NCBI RefSeq assembly: GCF_024438035.1
Contig: NZ_JANFQF010000030.1
Span: 1-56,225 of the forward strand
Direction: 5' to 3'
Length of the DNA stretch: 56,225 bases
Source of the DNA: Rhodococcus tibetensis
GTDB taxonomy: Bacteria > Actinomycetota > Actinomycetes > Mycobacteriales > Mycobacteriaceae
In this document: in pieces, positions 1-7,080 of the stretch
Position numbering within the stretch: position 1 is the first letter of the stretch
Layout: the number at the start of each line of letters is the position of its first letter
The notes under the pieces: model-generated
What the model was told of the DNA's origin: nothing
What the model saw: the letters and a program-made list of their open reading frames with translations, nothing else
Database searches by the model: none
Position numbers and translations under genes: made by a program

Positions 1-98
1 GCTGCGGAACCGATGGCGGGGTTTGCGATCAGCGCGAGCGCGGAGAGTCCGGCGATGGTGCCGGCGCCGGCCAGGCGCCGCTTGGTCGAAGATGCCAC
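1..98 (-). CDS. Secreted protein, N-terminal fragment (runs off window)
   Basis: Only the first 32 codons lie in the window. Read on the minus strand from a GTG, they give a basic n-region (residues about 4-8, KRR), a hydrophobic core of alternating A/G/L/I, and an ANPAIGSA stretch, which together look like a Sec signal peptide. No lipobox cysteine is visible in the part seen. An AAGGA sequence about 11 bases before the GTG can serve as the ribosome binding site. The gene is divergent from nothing nearby, and the only promoter region available to it contains an IdeR/DtxR-like iron box. An iron-regulated extracytoplasmic product is therefore inferred; the function cannot be read. Confidence 0.5.
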   Translation of the reverse strand, partial: MASSTKRRLAGAGTIAGLSALALIANPAIGSA

Positions 99-224
99 GA
101 GAGTGATGTCCTTGTCGTTTGGTCGCCGGGCCCCCGCACGCGGCGCATTGTCGTCTGCGCGGACAGTTCGAGGCCACCAAGGGGTGACCTCCGCTGACCG
201 CCAGAATGGGTAGCCTGCCCTGCG

Positions 225-243
225 TGAGGGCAGGCTAAGTTAA
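225..243. promoter_or_regulatory. Candidate IdeR/DtxR iron box
   Basis: The 19 bases match the actinobacterial iron-box consensus TTAGGTTAGGCTAACCTAA at 14 positions by my count. The box lies 127 bp upstream of the secreted-protein start, and the flanking gene on the right points toward the box with its 3' end, so the partial gene is the likely target. A perfect 10-bp inverted repeat (TAGCCTGCCC/GGGCAGGCTA, 211-220 and 228-237) overlaps it. Confidence 0.45.
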
Positions 244-327
244 TGTTATCGAGCTCATATAGTCAAAGAATGTGATGACGGTCACCTTGATGACCCTAGG
301 GGTGGGTGTGGCGGTGCAACTGTGCGC

Positions 328-1083
328 TCAGCCGAGTCGGTCCAGAAACCCCTCGACCACTTTCCGGTACTGCTCGGGCTGGTCGTCGTGGACCAGATGC
401 CCGGCCCGCTCGATGCGGACGTACTCGGCGCGAGGATGATGCTCCGCCATGGTCCGCATCTGGCCCTCCGGGGTGATCGTGAACTCCCCCTCGATCAGCA
501 GCGCCGGAACCGTGATCGACGCCCACTGATCCCAGAAATGCCGGTCGCCCCACTCGGCGGAGATGTCGCGAAACGTCTCGACCTCCCCGTGTAGGTACCA
601 GCCGTCGTCACGCTGCTCGAACGAGTCGAGGAAGTACTGTCCCGCGACAGGTCCGAAGTATCCGAGGAGTGCCTCTCGCGTCGCGAACGGCCTCGGCCAG
701 TTCGAGATCATCGCAGCCCAGTCGTCGGCGGTACGGCCGCGGAAGTCGGGGGCCATGTCTTCGATTACGAGCGCCGACACCATCTCCGGGTGTTCGGCTG
801 CCAGGAACCACGCGTGCAGGGCGCCCATTGAATGTCCGATCACCACCGCCGGCTCGGTGACCGCACTCAACGCCGCAGCCAGGTCCTCCACGAATGCTTC
901 CGTCGACAGCACGCGCGGGACGGGACGGCCGTGGCCGGCAGCGTCGAATGTGTAGACGTGGCCGTGTTCGCGCAGCCACGGAACCTGCCGGACCCAAGTC
1001 CGGGCACTACCCATCAGCCCGTGCAGCAGCAGAATCGGTTGTCCCGTGCCGCCCTCATCGTGCAACGCACTCTCACCCACCAC
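328..1083 (-). CDS. Alpha/beta-fold hydrolase (Rv3591c-like)
   Basis: The 251-residue protein has the alpha/beta hydrolase hallmarks: an HGLMG oxyanion motif near residue 25, the nucleophile elbow GHSMGA with Ser near 96, and a late GHLVHDDQP carrying the catalytic His. The open frame extends upstream to 1341, but that part overlaps the divergent mhuD gene, so a GTG at 1083 (or 1080) was chosen. Start regions of the two divergent genes are about 33 bp apart. M. tuberculosis has the same divergent hydrolase/mhuD arrangement (Rv3591c/Rv3592), which supports both starts. The substrate is unknown. Confidence 0.8.
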   Translation of the reverse strand: MVGESALHDEGGTGQPILLLHGLMGSARTWVRQVPWLREHGHVYTFDAAGHGRPVPRVLSTEAFVEDLAAALSAVTEPAVVIGHSMGALHAWFLAAEHPEMVSALVIEDMAPDFRGRTADDWAAMISNWPRPFATREALLGYFGPVAGQYFLDSFEQRDDGWYLHGEVETFRDISAEWGDRHFWDQWASITVPALLIEGEFTITPEGQMRTMAEHHPRAEYVRIERAGHLVHDDQPEQYRKVVEGFLDRLG

Positions 1084-1116
1084 GACTGCGACGCTAGCGG
1101 AGTAATCTCGCCAAGC

Positions 1117-1431
1117 ATGGCAGTGGTGAAGATCAACGCAATCGAAATTCCCGAGGGTGCGGGCCCCGAGCTGGAGAAGCGCTTCGCGGGACGCGCGCAT
1201 GCCGTCGAGAACTCTCCCGGTTTCCTCGGCTTCCAGCTTCTGCGCCCGGTCAAGGGCGAGAACCGCTACTTCGTCGTCACCCAATGGGAAAGCGAAGAGG
1301 CATTCGAGGCGTGGCGCGACGGCCCCGCCAAGGATGCGCACGCTGGTGAGCGGAAGAAGCCGGTGGCATCCGGTGCGTCTCTGCTCGAGTTCGAGGTGGT
1401 TCTCGACGTGTCGGCCGCCGCCGATCGCTGA
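1117..1431 (+). CDS. mhuD: MhuD-type haem-degrading monooxygenase
   Basis: This 104-residue protein is close to mycobacterial MhuD. It begins MAVVKINAIEIPEGAGPELE and carries the ferredoxin-like ABM fold with conserved residues of the family: Asn of VENSPGFLGFQLL, FVVTQWES, and the haem-ligand His in AHAGERKKPVASG. MhuD cleaves haem to mycobilins and releases iron without CO. The gene is monocistronic and divergent from the hydrolase. The ATG is the start that gives the normal family length. No iron box was recognised in the 33 bp promoter gap itself. Confidence 0.88.
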   Translation: MAVVKINAIEIPEGAGPELEKRFAGRAHAVENSPGFLGFQLLRPVKGENRYFVVTQWESEEAFEAWRDGPAKDAHAGERKKPVASGASLLEFEVVLDVSAAADR

Positions 1432-1505
1432 CGATCTACTTTAGGCGAACCTCGATACCAACATTGACACGGCGGCCCGCCGGGTGCGAAAGTTCGCAAG
1501 ACAAA

Positions 1506-1632
1506 GCGATGGTTCGGCAGGAATCCGGTGCAAAACCGGAGCGGTCGCGCCACTGTAAATCGGAGTAGTCCCTCAGCTAGGCCACGGCAAGATGCGGGAA
1601 CCACCTCGACAGCCAGATACTGCGGCCATCGC
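1506..1632 (+). ncRNA. Cobalamin (B12) riboswitch
   Basis: The conserved core is visible in order: GGAATCCGGTG-caaaa-CCGGagCggtcgCGCCACTGTaAAtcggag, then the 3' AGCCAGATACTG box. The outer stem P1 pairs GCGATGG (1506-1512) with CCATCGC (1626-1632). The element ends 35 bp before cbtB, so adenosylcobalamin or a relative probably represses translation or transcription of the cobalt transporter genes. Confidence 0.92.
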
Positions 1633-1667
1633 ATGAACCTAGGGGACGCGACATCCCAGGAGGAACC

Positions 1668-1862
1668 ATGGCACTCGCCTACGCACCCGGCACATCGGTC
1701 GATTCGACCCGTCTCGCCGTCATTTCTTTCGCGATCGTCCTGTTCGCGATGCTCGCTCTCTACCTCGTCGGATTCGACCAGGGCGCAATTTCGCGCAGTG
1801 GCATGTACATGCACGAACTGATGCATGACGGGCGCCACCTCCTGGGTCTGCCATGCCACTGA
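1668..1862 (+). CDS. cbtB: CbtB-type cobalt transporter subunit
   Basis: The 64-residue protein has a single membrane segment (about residues 16-37) and the CbtB C-terminal His-rich tail MHELMHDGRHLLGLPCH, which ends on a Cys-His pair thought to bind cobalt. An AGGAGG ribosome binding site lies just before the ATG. The reading frame overlaps the start of cbtA by 10 bp, which indicates translational coupling. Known family role: small partner of CbtA in cobalt uptake, typically under B12 riboswitch control, as seen here. Confidence 0.93.
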   Translation: MALAYAPGTSVDSTRLAVISFAIVLFAMLALYLVGFDQGAISRSGMYMHELMHDGRHLLGLPCH

Positions 1863-2638
1863 GCGAGTCCCTTGGGAAACTCTTGATCCGCGGCCTGCTC
1901 GCAGGCTTGATCGCCGGAATCCTCGCCGGCGGCGTGGCATTCGTCGTCGGCGAATCGCACATCGACGCCGCCATCGCGATCGAGGAAGCGGCGGGTTCGG
2001 CCGATCACTCGCACGACGCCACGGAAGCCGGGGCAGCGTCGGGCCACTCGCACGACGAGGAAGATGCCCTGGTCAGCCGCAATGGACAGCGGTTCGGCCT
2101 GTTCCTTGCGACGTCACTCGCCGGGCTCGCGCTCGGTGCAATATTCGCCGTCGTCACACACTACGCGCGCAGGGTGACCACGCTTTCGGGTCCGGTGCTC
2201 GGTATGGTGCTCGCGTCACTGGGGTGGCTGGCGATCGAAGCCGTTCCGTTCTTCAAGTACCCGGCCAATCCGCCGGCCGTCGGCGATCCCGAGACCATCA
2301 CCAGTCGCACCTGGCTGTGGCTCGCCGTGGTGGTGCTGGGTCTGCTCGCCGTGCTCGCATCGGTATACGCCGCGAAAGCGGTAGCTGCTCAGGAATTCCT
2401 GTCGACGCGCATCGCGGCCCCGGTGGCCGCTTTCCTGGTCGTGGTCACGGTCGGATATCTGATTCTGCCTACCGTCGACGAGGTGGGCGACGACTTCCCT
2501 GCCGGCCTGCTGTGGGATTTCCGCCTCGCTTCCCTCGCCACCCAGGCCACCCTGTGGCTCGCTCTCGGTCTCGTGTTCGCCTTCCTCACCGAGCGTGCCA
2601 CCCGGGCGCAGGCGCCCGCGGCGGCGAACGCCGGCTGA
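1853..2638 (+). CDS. cbtA: CbtA-type cobalt transporter, membrane subunit
   Basis: The 261-residue integral membrane protein has about six hydrophobic segments: around residues 12-34, 82-102, 115-135, 155-175, 188-208 and 232-252. A His-rich soluble loop (SADHSHDATEAG, SGHSHDEED) between the first two segments fits metal binding. The start overlaps cbtB. It is expected to form the cobalt channel with CbtB and to supply cobalt for B12 synthesis or for the cobalt enzyme encoded 2 kb downstream. Short tail-to-tail spacing to the next gene. Confidence 0.9.
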   Translation: MPLSESLGKLLIRGLLAGLIAGILAGGVAFVVGESHIDAAIAIEEAAGSADHSHDATEAGAASGHSHDEEDALVSRNGQRFGLFLATSLAGLALGAIFAVVTHYARRVTTLSGPVLGMVLASLGWLAIEAVPFFKYPANPPAVGDPETITSRTWLWLAVVVLGLLAVLASVYAAKAVAAQEFLSTRIAAPVAAFLVVVTVGYLILPTVDEVGDDFPAGLLWDFRLASLATQATLWLALGLVFAFLTERATRAQAPAAANAG

Positions 2639-2654
2639 CCCGCCTTTCAGGGCG

Positions 2655-3596
2655 TCAACGGAATTTGTCCCATCGGGCCGGGTCCGCCTCCAGGGCGGCC
2701 CGGTCCCAGCCACCCAGTTCGGCAGCCGCGTCGTACGTGCTGTGCAGGAACGTCAGCAGCGCCAGATCCGGATCGTCTGCAGTTCGCACGGCCTCATACG
2801 GCAGCAAGAACTGCCGGAACTCTCCGCTGTAGATGGCTCCGTCGGGCCCGACCGGGTAGTCGGCGAAGCCATCCGGCTCCGGGTAGGCGTACGCATAGAA
2901 CGCGCCTTCGGCGCCACCACCGGGCCAGAAACCGCAGCTGCTCAGCTCGTGCGAGTAGCCCTCGACCATCACCCAGTCTCCGCAGTTCGGCGCTCCCCCA
3001 GGGTGAGTCGGTGCGGTTTCCCCGGAGAACCGGGTACAGGCCAGGTCGAGCGCACCCCAAAAAAAGTGCACGGGACTGACTTTCCCGATGAAATGCGAAC
3101 GGAACTCGTGCAACACCCGGTCCGCCTGCACGAGCTGCCGCCAGAACCGGTACACCGACTCACCGTCGTACGAGCAGTGCTGGGTGTCCTCCGCGAACGG
3201 GACGGCTGGGTTCACCTCGTTGGGCCGGGCCCGAATGGTGGTCGCCACTCCCAGTTCGGCCAGCGTGTCCATCGTCTCCGTGTAGAAATCGGCCACCGAC
3301 TTCGGTTCGAGGGCAACCGTCCCGCTGCCGCCCGTGCTCGTGCGGATCACCAGTCGATGGTCGGCGAAGTCGAATTCGATATCGAAACAGTCGGTGCCGT
3401 ACGGGACTGTCGACGTCGTGAGACCGCGGGGGCTCACGTACAGCGGGACCTGCCACCAGTGGTTGATCAACGGTGCGTGGGCCAAGCGGATCTTCCCGAC
3501 TATCTGCGTCCACATGTGCAGGGTGTCCCGTGTCGAGGTCCAGTCGTCCACTTTCAACGCAGGCCATGTGTCTCTGGATCGTGTCTGCTCGCGCAC
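2655..3596 (-). CDS. DUF5996 family protein
   Basis: The 313-residue soluble protein begins with WPALKVDDWTSTRDTLHMWTQ and contains NHWWQVPLYVSPRGLTT, HFFWGALDLACTRFSG and a Gly/Pro-rich Trp-containing centre, all characteristic of the DUF5996 family as I recall it. No catalytic function has been assigned to that family. A GTG start is preferred because GGGAGG lies 4-6 bases upstream. It stands alone, convergent with cbtA. Confidence 0.75.
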   Translation of the reverse strand: MREQTRSRDTWPALKVDDWTSTRDTLHMWTQIVGKIRLAHAPLINHWWQVPLYVSPRGLTTSTVPYGTDCFDIEFDFADHRLVIRTSTGGSGTVALEPKSVADFYTETMDTLAELGVATTIRARPNEVNPAVPFAEDTQHCSYDGESVYRFWRQLVQADRVLHEFRSHFIGKVSPVHFFWGALDLACTRFSGETAPTHPGGAPNCGDWVMVEGYSHELSSCGFWPGGGAEGAFYAYAYPEPDGFADYPVGPDGAIYSGEFRQFLLPYEAVRTADDPDLALLTFLHSTYDAAAELGGWDRAALEADPARWDKFR

Positions 3597-3711
3597 AGTG
3601 CCTCCCTGCCGATGACGTGCATTTCAATGTGCTCTTCGGCCAAGGCGATGGCAAGCGCGCCGCACCGACACCCGGGTAGGGGTGGACCCCACTGCGCGGA
3701 CACCGGCGTCG

Positions 3712-4380
3712 TCAGTCCACCGACGCTGCGCTCGCCTGTGTCAGCAGCTGAAGGAACAGGTCTTTCGGTTGAGCACCCGACACCGCGATTCGGCGGTCTG
3801 CGACGAAGAACGGCACCCCCGATACCTGCAACTGTCGAGCAGAAGCGAGGTCGGCGCGCACCGCATCCGCCCCTGCGTCGGAGTCGAGTTGCGCGCGCAC
3901 GACATCGGGGTCGAGACCGGCACCTGATGCGATGTCGACAAGAACTTCCCGATCGTCGATCACCGCGCCCTCAGTGAAGTGCGCTCGGAACAGCGCCTCC
4001 ACCACCGCGTCGCGCGAGTCTCCTGCCAGGTGAATCAGACGGTGGGCGTCGAACGTGTTGGCGGCGATCACGCTGTCGAAGTCGAGCCTGAGTCCTTCTT
4101 CGGCGGCCGTCCGCGACACGTGTCCGAACATCTGACGCACTTGCTCCGCAGACATGCCTTTGCTTTGCACGAGCGCGTCGAGTTCGCTGCGGCGCTCCCC
4201 TACCGGTGTTTCCGGTGCCAGTTGATACGACCGCCACGTCACCCGCACCCGCTCACGCCCCTCGAAATTCGAGAGGGCGGAGAGGAAGCGGTGCTTGCCG
4301 ATGTAGCACCACGGGCACGCCACGTCGGACCAGATCTCGATCTCGATGGCACGAGCGGAGTCGTTGAGTTGGGTCGTCAC
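3712..4380 (-). CDS. DsbA/FrnE-family thioredoxin-fold oxidoreductase
   Basis: The 222-residue cytoplasmic protein has the redox motif CPWC in SDVACPWCYIGKHRF near residue 21 and the cis-Pro loop VSGVPFFVADRRIAVSGAQ near residue 180. Between them is the helical insertion typical of the FrnE/2-hydroxychromene-2-carboxylate isomerase branch (FDAHRLIHLA). There is no signal peptide, so it is not a secreted DsbA. FrnE relatives act in disulfide or mycothiol-linked redox chemistry; the exact substrate is unknown. Starts with GTG and is divergent from the cbtB2 operon. Confidence 0.85.
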   Translation of the reverse strand: MTTQLNDSARAIEIEIWSDVACPWCYIGKHRFLSALSNFEGRERVRVTWRSYQLAPETPVGERRSELDALVQSKGMSAEQVRQMFGHVSRTAAEEGLRLDFDSVIAANTFDAHRLIHLAGDSRDAVVEALFRAHFTEGAVIDDREVLVDIASGAGLDPDVVRAQLDSDAGADAVRADLASARQLQVSGVPFFVADRRIAVSGAQPKDLFLQLLTQASAASVD

Positions 4381-4626
4381 AGTGCAGTAAACAGTTCGAC
4401 GCCGGCTTCTGTTCCGTGACGTGAACCGAGGGAGATTGCGTCTTGTCTTGGTCCCCCATGCCCCATCTGCGTATGCGGGATTGGGCCGTCTGGGACAGTA
4501 GTCGACTCGCGGTACCGGGAGTAACGTCGAGACGGCCGTGCCGCTGATCGAGGGGCGCTCACCGCGATGCCCGGATGATTGGCAGTGGACGGTAGTTCTC
4601 GAACCCGAACTTCTTCAGGGGAACCC
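4381..4626 (+). promoter_or_regulatory. Long leader of the cbtB2-thiocyanate hydrolase operon with nested stems
   Basis: This 246 bp gap between divergent genes has no credible ORF. It contains a perfect 8-bp pair GGCCGTCT (4484-4491)/AGACGGCC (4530-4537) enclosing TCGAC (4502-4506)/GTCGA (4526-4530), i.e. a bulged hairpin of about 54 nt on the sense strand of the cobalt operon. I could not match it to the cobalamin or NiCo riboswitch cores. A structured regulatory leader is inferred, not shown. Confidence 0.35.
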
Positions 4627-4821
4627 ATGGTGTACGTCGCTTCGCCTGGCAGGTCTGTCGAAACTCTCGGAGTCGTGTTGACAGCCTTCGGAGTCGTCCT
4701 TCTTTCCCTCCTCATGCTCTACCTGGTCGGGTTCGACCAGGGCGCGATCTCCCGAAGTGGCATGTACCTTCACGAACTGATGCATGACGGACGCCACCTA
4801 CTGGGACTTCCCTGCCACTAG
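4627..4821 (+). CDS. Second CbtB-like cobalt transporter subunit
   Basis: The 64-residue paralogue of the upstream cbtB shares the membrane segment and an almost identical tail (GFDQGAISRSGMYLHELMHD and the final LLGLPCH). It has no adjacent cbtA, and the next gene starts 26 bp downstream. The frame is open to 4579, but the ATG at 4627 follows a good AGGGGA site and gives the same length as the paralogue. Heading an operon for a cobalt-type NHase-fold enzyme, it probably supplies or stores cobalt for that enzyme, either alone or with the CbtA encoded at 1853-2638. Confidence 0.85.
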   Translation: MVYVASPGRSVETLGVVLTAFGVVLLSLLMLYLVGFDQGAISRSGMYLHELMHDGRHLLGLPCH

Positions 4822-4847
4822 TTTCCATCTTAGGACCGGAGCCGGAG

Positions 4848-5291
4848 ATGAACCCTAGAGCGGAATTCGAAGCACAGGCTCATCGCGTAGCCGAATTCAC
4901 CCCAGTCCACCACGCCGAAATGGATTCGCCCTACTACCTTTCCAACGCCGCCTTCGACGCGTTGCGGCATGTCCTACACGACGTCGGTGGCCAGCCCGCG
5001 CTTCCCGTCCCGTACGAGGAGAAGGTGGAAGAAGACTGGGAGATGCGCACCTACGTCACCTGCGAATGCCTCGGATGGCGCGGTGTGTGGAACTCGGAGG
5101 AACGCCGTCGTGCCGAGAACGACCTGGGTGCAACTCTCTATTTCGGTCTGCCGTACTACGCGCGGTGGATCACGGTGGCCGCCAAGACACTGATCAACAA
5201 AGGCCTCATCACTCCCGACGAACTTTCCGCGAAAATCGACGAGGTCCGCGGGCGGTCGAGTAACCAACCAGCAGGTGGGAGTCCGTCATGA
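4848..5291 (+). CDS. Thiocyanate hydrolase/nitrile hydratase beta-type N-terminal subunit (ScnB-like)
   Basis: The 147-residue protein resembles the N-terminal half of nitrile hydratase beta, which in thiocyanate hydrolase is the separate ScnB subunit. It shows MDSPYYLSNAAFDALRHVL, the ECLGWRGVWNSEERRRAEND block and a C-terminal LINKGLITPDELSAKIDEVR helix. The order ScnB-ScnA-ScnC in this operon matches the known scnBAC order. It overlaps the next gene by 4 bp (ATGA). Substrate (thiocyanate or a nitrile) is not decidable from sequence alone. Confidence 0.7.
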   Translation: MNPRAEFEAQAHRVAEFTPVHHAEMDSPYYLSNAAFDALRHVLHDVGGQPALPVPYEEKVEEDWEMRTYVTCECLGWRGVWNSEERRRAENDLGATLYFGLPYYARWITVAAKTLINKGLITPDELSAKIDEVRGRSSNQPAGGSPS

Positions 5292-5587
5292 GCAAGTTCC
5301 GGATCGGGGATCGTATCACCGTCCGGGACGCGACGTCGATGTTTCACACCAGAACCCAGGCCTTCATCCGCGGGCACACCGGCGTGATCGTCGAATATCG
5401 CCCGGAATGGGTGATTCCCGAAGACGAGGCGTGGGGAAGGGTAGACGACGGGCGAACGGAACCGTTCTACGTCGTACGTTTCAAGCAGACCGACCTGTGG
5501 CCTCGCTATACCGGATTCGATGTCGACACTTTGGAAACCGAATGCTCCGAGCGCTGGCTGGAGCTTGCAGGGGAGGCTGAGACATGA
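5288..5587 (+). CDS. NHase beta C-terminal/ScnA-like SH3-fold subunit
   Basis: The 99-residue protein is the size of a single SH3-like barrel. It carries FRIGDRITVRD at the N-terminus, RGHTGVIVEY in the middle and YVVRFKQTDLW late, which match the C-terminal domain of nitrile hydratase beta (GxVxxR and VRF-LW patterns). In thiocyanate hydrolase this domain is the separate ScnA. It overlaps both neighbours by 4 bp, so the three subunits are translationally coupled, as expected for a stoichiometric complex. Confidence 0.75.
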   Translation: MSKFRIGDRITVRDATSMFHTRTQAFIRGHTGVIVEYRPEWVIPEDEAWGRVDDGRTEPFYVVRFKQTDLWPRYTGFDVDTLETECSERWLELAGEAET

Positions 5588-6267
5588 CGCATTCGCACGA
5601 CGACCACGCCCCGATCCAAGCGTCGGAAGAGATCAGCGAATTCGAGATCCTCGAAACGGCGATCCGCGAACTGTCCATCGAGCACGGCCTGTTCTCTCAC
5701 GAGGACCATCGCAGATTCTCTGAGTGGGCCGAATCCGTCGGGCCGTCCGGTGGTTCCAAGCTCGTCGCCAAAGCATGGGTCGATCCGGAGTTCAAGAAGC
5801 GACTGTTGGCCGACGGCACCGAGACATGCAAGGAAGTTGGAATAGATTGGCGCGACCCGACGGGGTCCGGGACACCGAGCGACTACACCTACTTCTACGT
5901 CCTGGAAAACACGCCGAAGGTGCACAACGTCATAGTCTGCACGCTGTGTTCCTGCTATCCGCGGCCAGTTCTGGGCATGTCCCCCGACTGGTACCGCACG
6001 CCCAACTACCGGCGCAGGATGGTCCGCTGGCCTCGTGAGGTCATTGCGGAGTTCGGCTTGCACTTCCCGCCTGATGTGGAAGTACGCGTACACGACTCCA
6101 ATCAGAAGTCGCGGTTCATGGTGATGCCGATGCGGCCGCCCGGAACCGAGGATTGGAGCGAGGAGCAACTCGCATCGATCGTCACCCGCGACACCATGAT
6201 CGGTGTCGCAGTACCCCAGGTGGACTGGACGGCGACCACGCCACCGTCGGTCGGAGGCCCGAAATGA
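5584..6267 (+). CDS. Cobalt-type thiocyanate hydrolase gamma/nitrile hydratase alpha subunit (ScnC-like)
   Basis: The 227-residue catalytic subunit carries the metal claw VCTLCSC near residue 120, followed by YPRPVLGMSPDWYR. The Thr in CTLC marks the cobalt class (iron enzymes have Ser). Two of the three cysteines are oxidised in active family members. A His-rich N-terminus (MTHSHDDHAP) may help metal loading. Because its beta partner is split into two genes, thiocyanate hydrolase (SCN- to COS and NH3) is favoured over a nitrile hydratase, but this remains an inference. Confidence 0.82.
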   Translation: MTHSHDDHAPIQASEEISEFEILETAIRELSIEHGLFSHEDHRRFSEWAESVGPSGGSKLVAKAWVDPEFKKRLLADGTETCKEVGIDWRDPTGSGTPSDYTYFYVLENTPKVHNVIVCTLCSCYPRPVLGMSPDWYRTPNYRRRMVRWPREVIAEFGLHFPPDVEVRVHDSNQKSRFMVMPMRPPGTEDWSEEQLASIVTRDTMIGVAVPQVDWTATTPPSVGGPK

Positions 6268-6599
6268 TGACGGACAAGGGTTACGAGGTCCTCCTGAACA
6301 CGTTGACACCCTCCGGTACGCGAGACGATGCCACGCTTCCCGACCTCGACCGGAAACCCGACCCCTGGGAATCGCGAATGCAGGCCACGGCCGAATGCCT
6401 GTCCTGGCGTGGCACCTTCGACAACCTCGACAGGCGCCACACCGAGGACGAACTGGGCGAGACGATCTACCGTGACTTCCCCGTCCGCAGCCGCTCGGTG
6501 ATTGCGACGGCTCATGCGCTGATGGACAGGGGCGTCATCAGTCAGGAGGAGCTGCAGACCAAGATGGAGGAGATCCGCGCCCGGTTCAACCGGCAGTGA
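6264..6599 (+). CDS. NHase/SCNase accessory (P15K/activator-like) protein
   Basis: The 111-residue protein starts at an ATG overlapping the previous stop (ATGA). It contains ESRMQATAECLSWRGTFDN, ELGETIYRDFPV and a terminal GVISQEELQTKMEEIR helix. That architecture is the same as in the first subunit gene of this operon (ECLGWRG, LGATLYFGLPY, GLITPDELSAKIDEVR), so the two are diverged relatives. Family precedent is a metallochaperone/activator that delivers cobalt to the catalytic subunit. Last gene of the operon. Confidence 0.7.
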   Translation: MMTDKGYEVLLNTLTPSGTRDDATLPDLDRKPDPWESRMQATAECLSWRGTFDNLDRRHTEDELGETIYRDFPVRSRSVIATAHALMDRGVISQEELQTKMEEIRARFNRQ

Positions 6600-6605
6600 G
6601 CCGGT

Positions 6606-7043
6606 TCAGGATTCGAGCGCCGCGTCGAGCGTAATTTCGACACCGGTCAGCGCCTTGCTCACGGGGCACGATTCCTTGGCCGCCTGCGCGGCCTTGGCGA
6701 ACCCCTCGGCGTCCAGGCCCTCCACCTCACCTCGAACGGTGAGCGTGATGCCGGTCAGCTTGAAACCCGAAGTGTCCGGTCCCAAGGACACATCGGCTTT
6801 CACCTCGAGACTCTGCGGTGTTCCGCCTGCCTCCGCGATCAGCGCGGACAACTGCATCGCAAAGCACGACGAATGCGCAGCTGCGATCAACTCTTCCGGG
6901 CTGGTGGTTCCCTCCGCGTTGTCGGCCGCTCGCTTCGGGAACGACACGTCGAACGTAGCCACTCCCGAGCTGGTGAGTTCGACTTGACCCGCTCCCTGTT
7001 CGAGCGTTCCGTTCCAAGCGGTGCGTGCGGTACGTGTCGGCAT
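6606..7043 (-). CDS. osmC: OsmC-family organic hydroperoxide reductase
   Basis: The 145-residue protein has the OsmC signatures: TSPEELIAAAHSSCFAMQLS with the first catalytic Cys, and AAKESCPVSKAL with the second Cys near residue 125. These Cys residues reduce organic peroxides using lipoyl or thiol donors. AAGGGA before the ATG is a suitable ribosome binding site. It is convergent with the cobalt operon, with only a 6 bp gap, so no terminator fits between them. Confidence 0.92.
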   Translation of the reverse strand: MPTRTARTAWNGTLEQGAGQVELTSSGVATFDVSFPKRAADNAEGTTSPEELIAAAHSSCFAMQLSALIAEAGGTPQSLEVKADVSLGPDTSGFKLTGITLTVRGEVEGLDAEGFAKAAQAAKESCPVSKALTGVEITLDAALES

Positions 7044-7080
7044 GCCAATCCCTTTCGTATGACGTCAGTTCTCCTCGAAC

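Noticed and set aside
4381..4626. Second cobalamin riboswitch or NiCo riboswitch before cbtB2
   Set aside because: A GCCGCTGATCGAG segment weakly resembles the B12 box, but the GGTG-CCGG core, the GCCACTG box and the 3' AGCCAG box are absent, and NiCo motif blocks were not found. Kept only as an unclassified structured leader.
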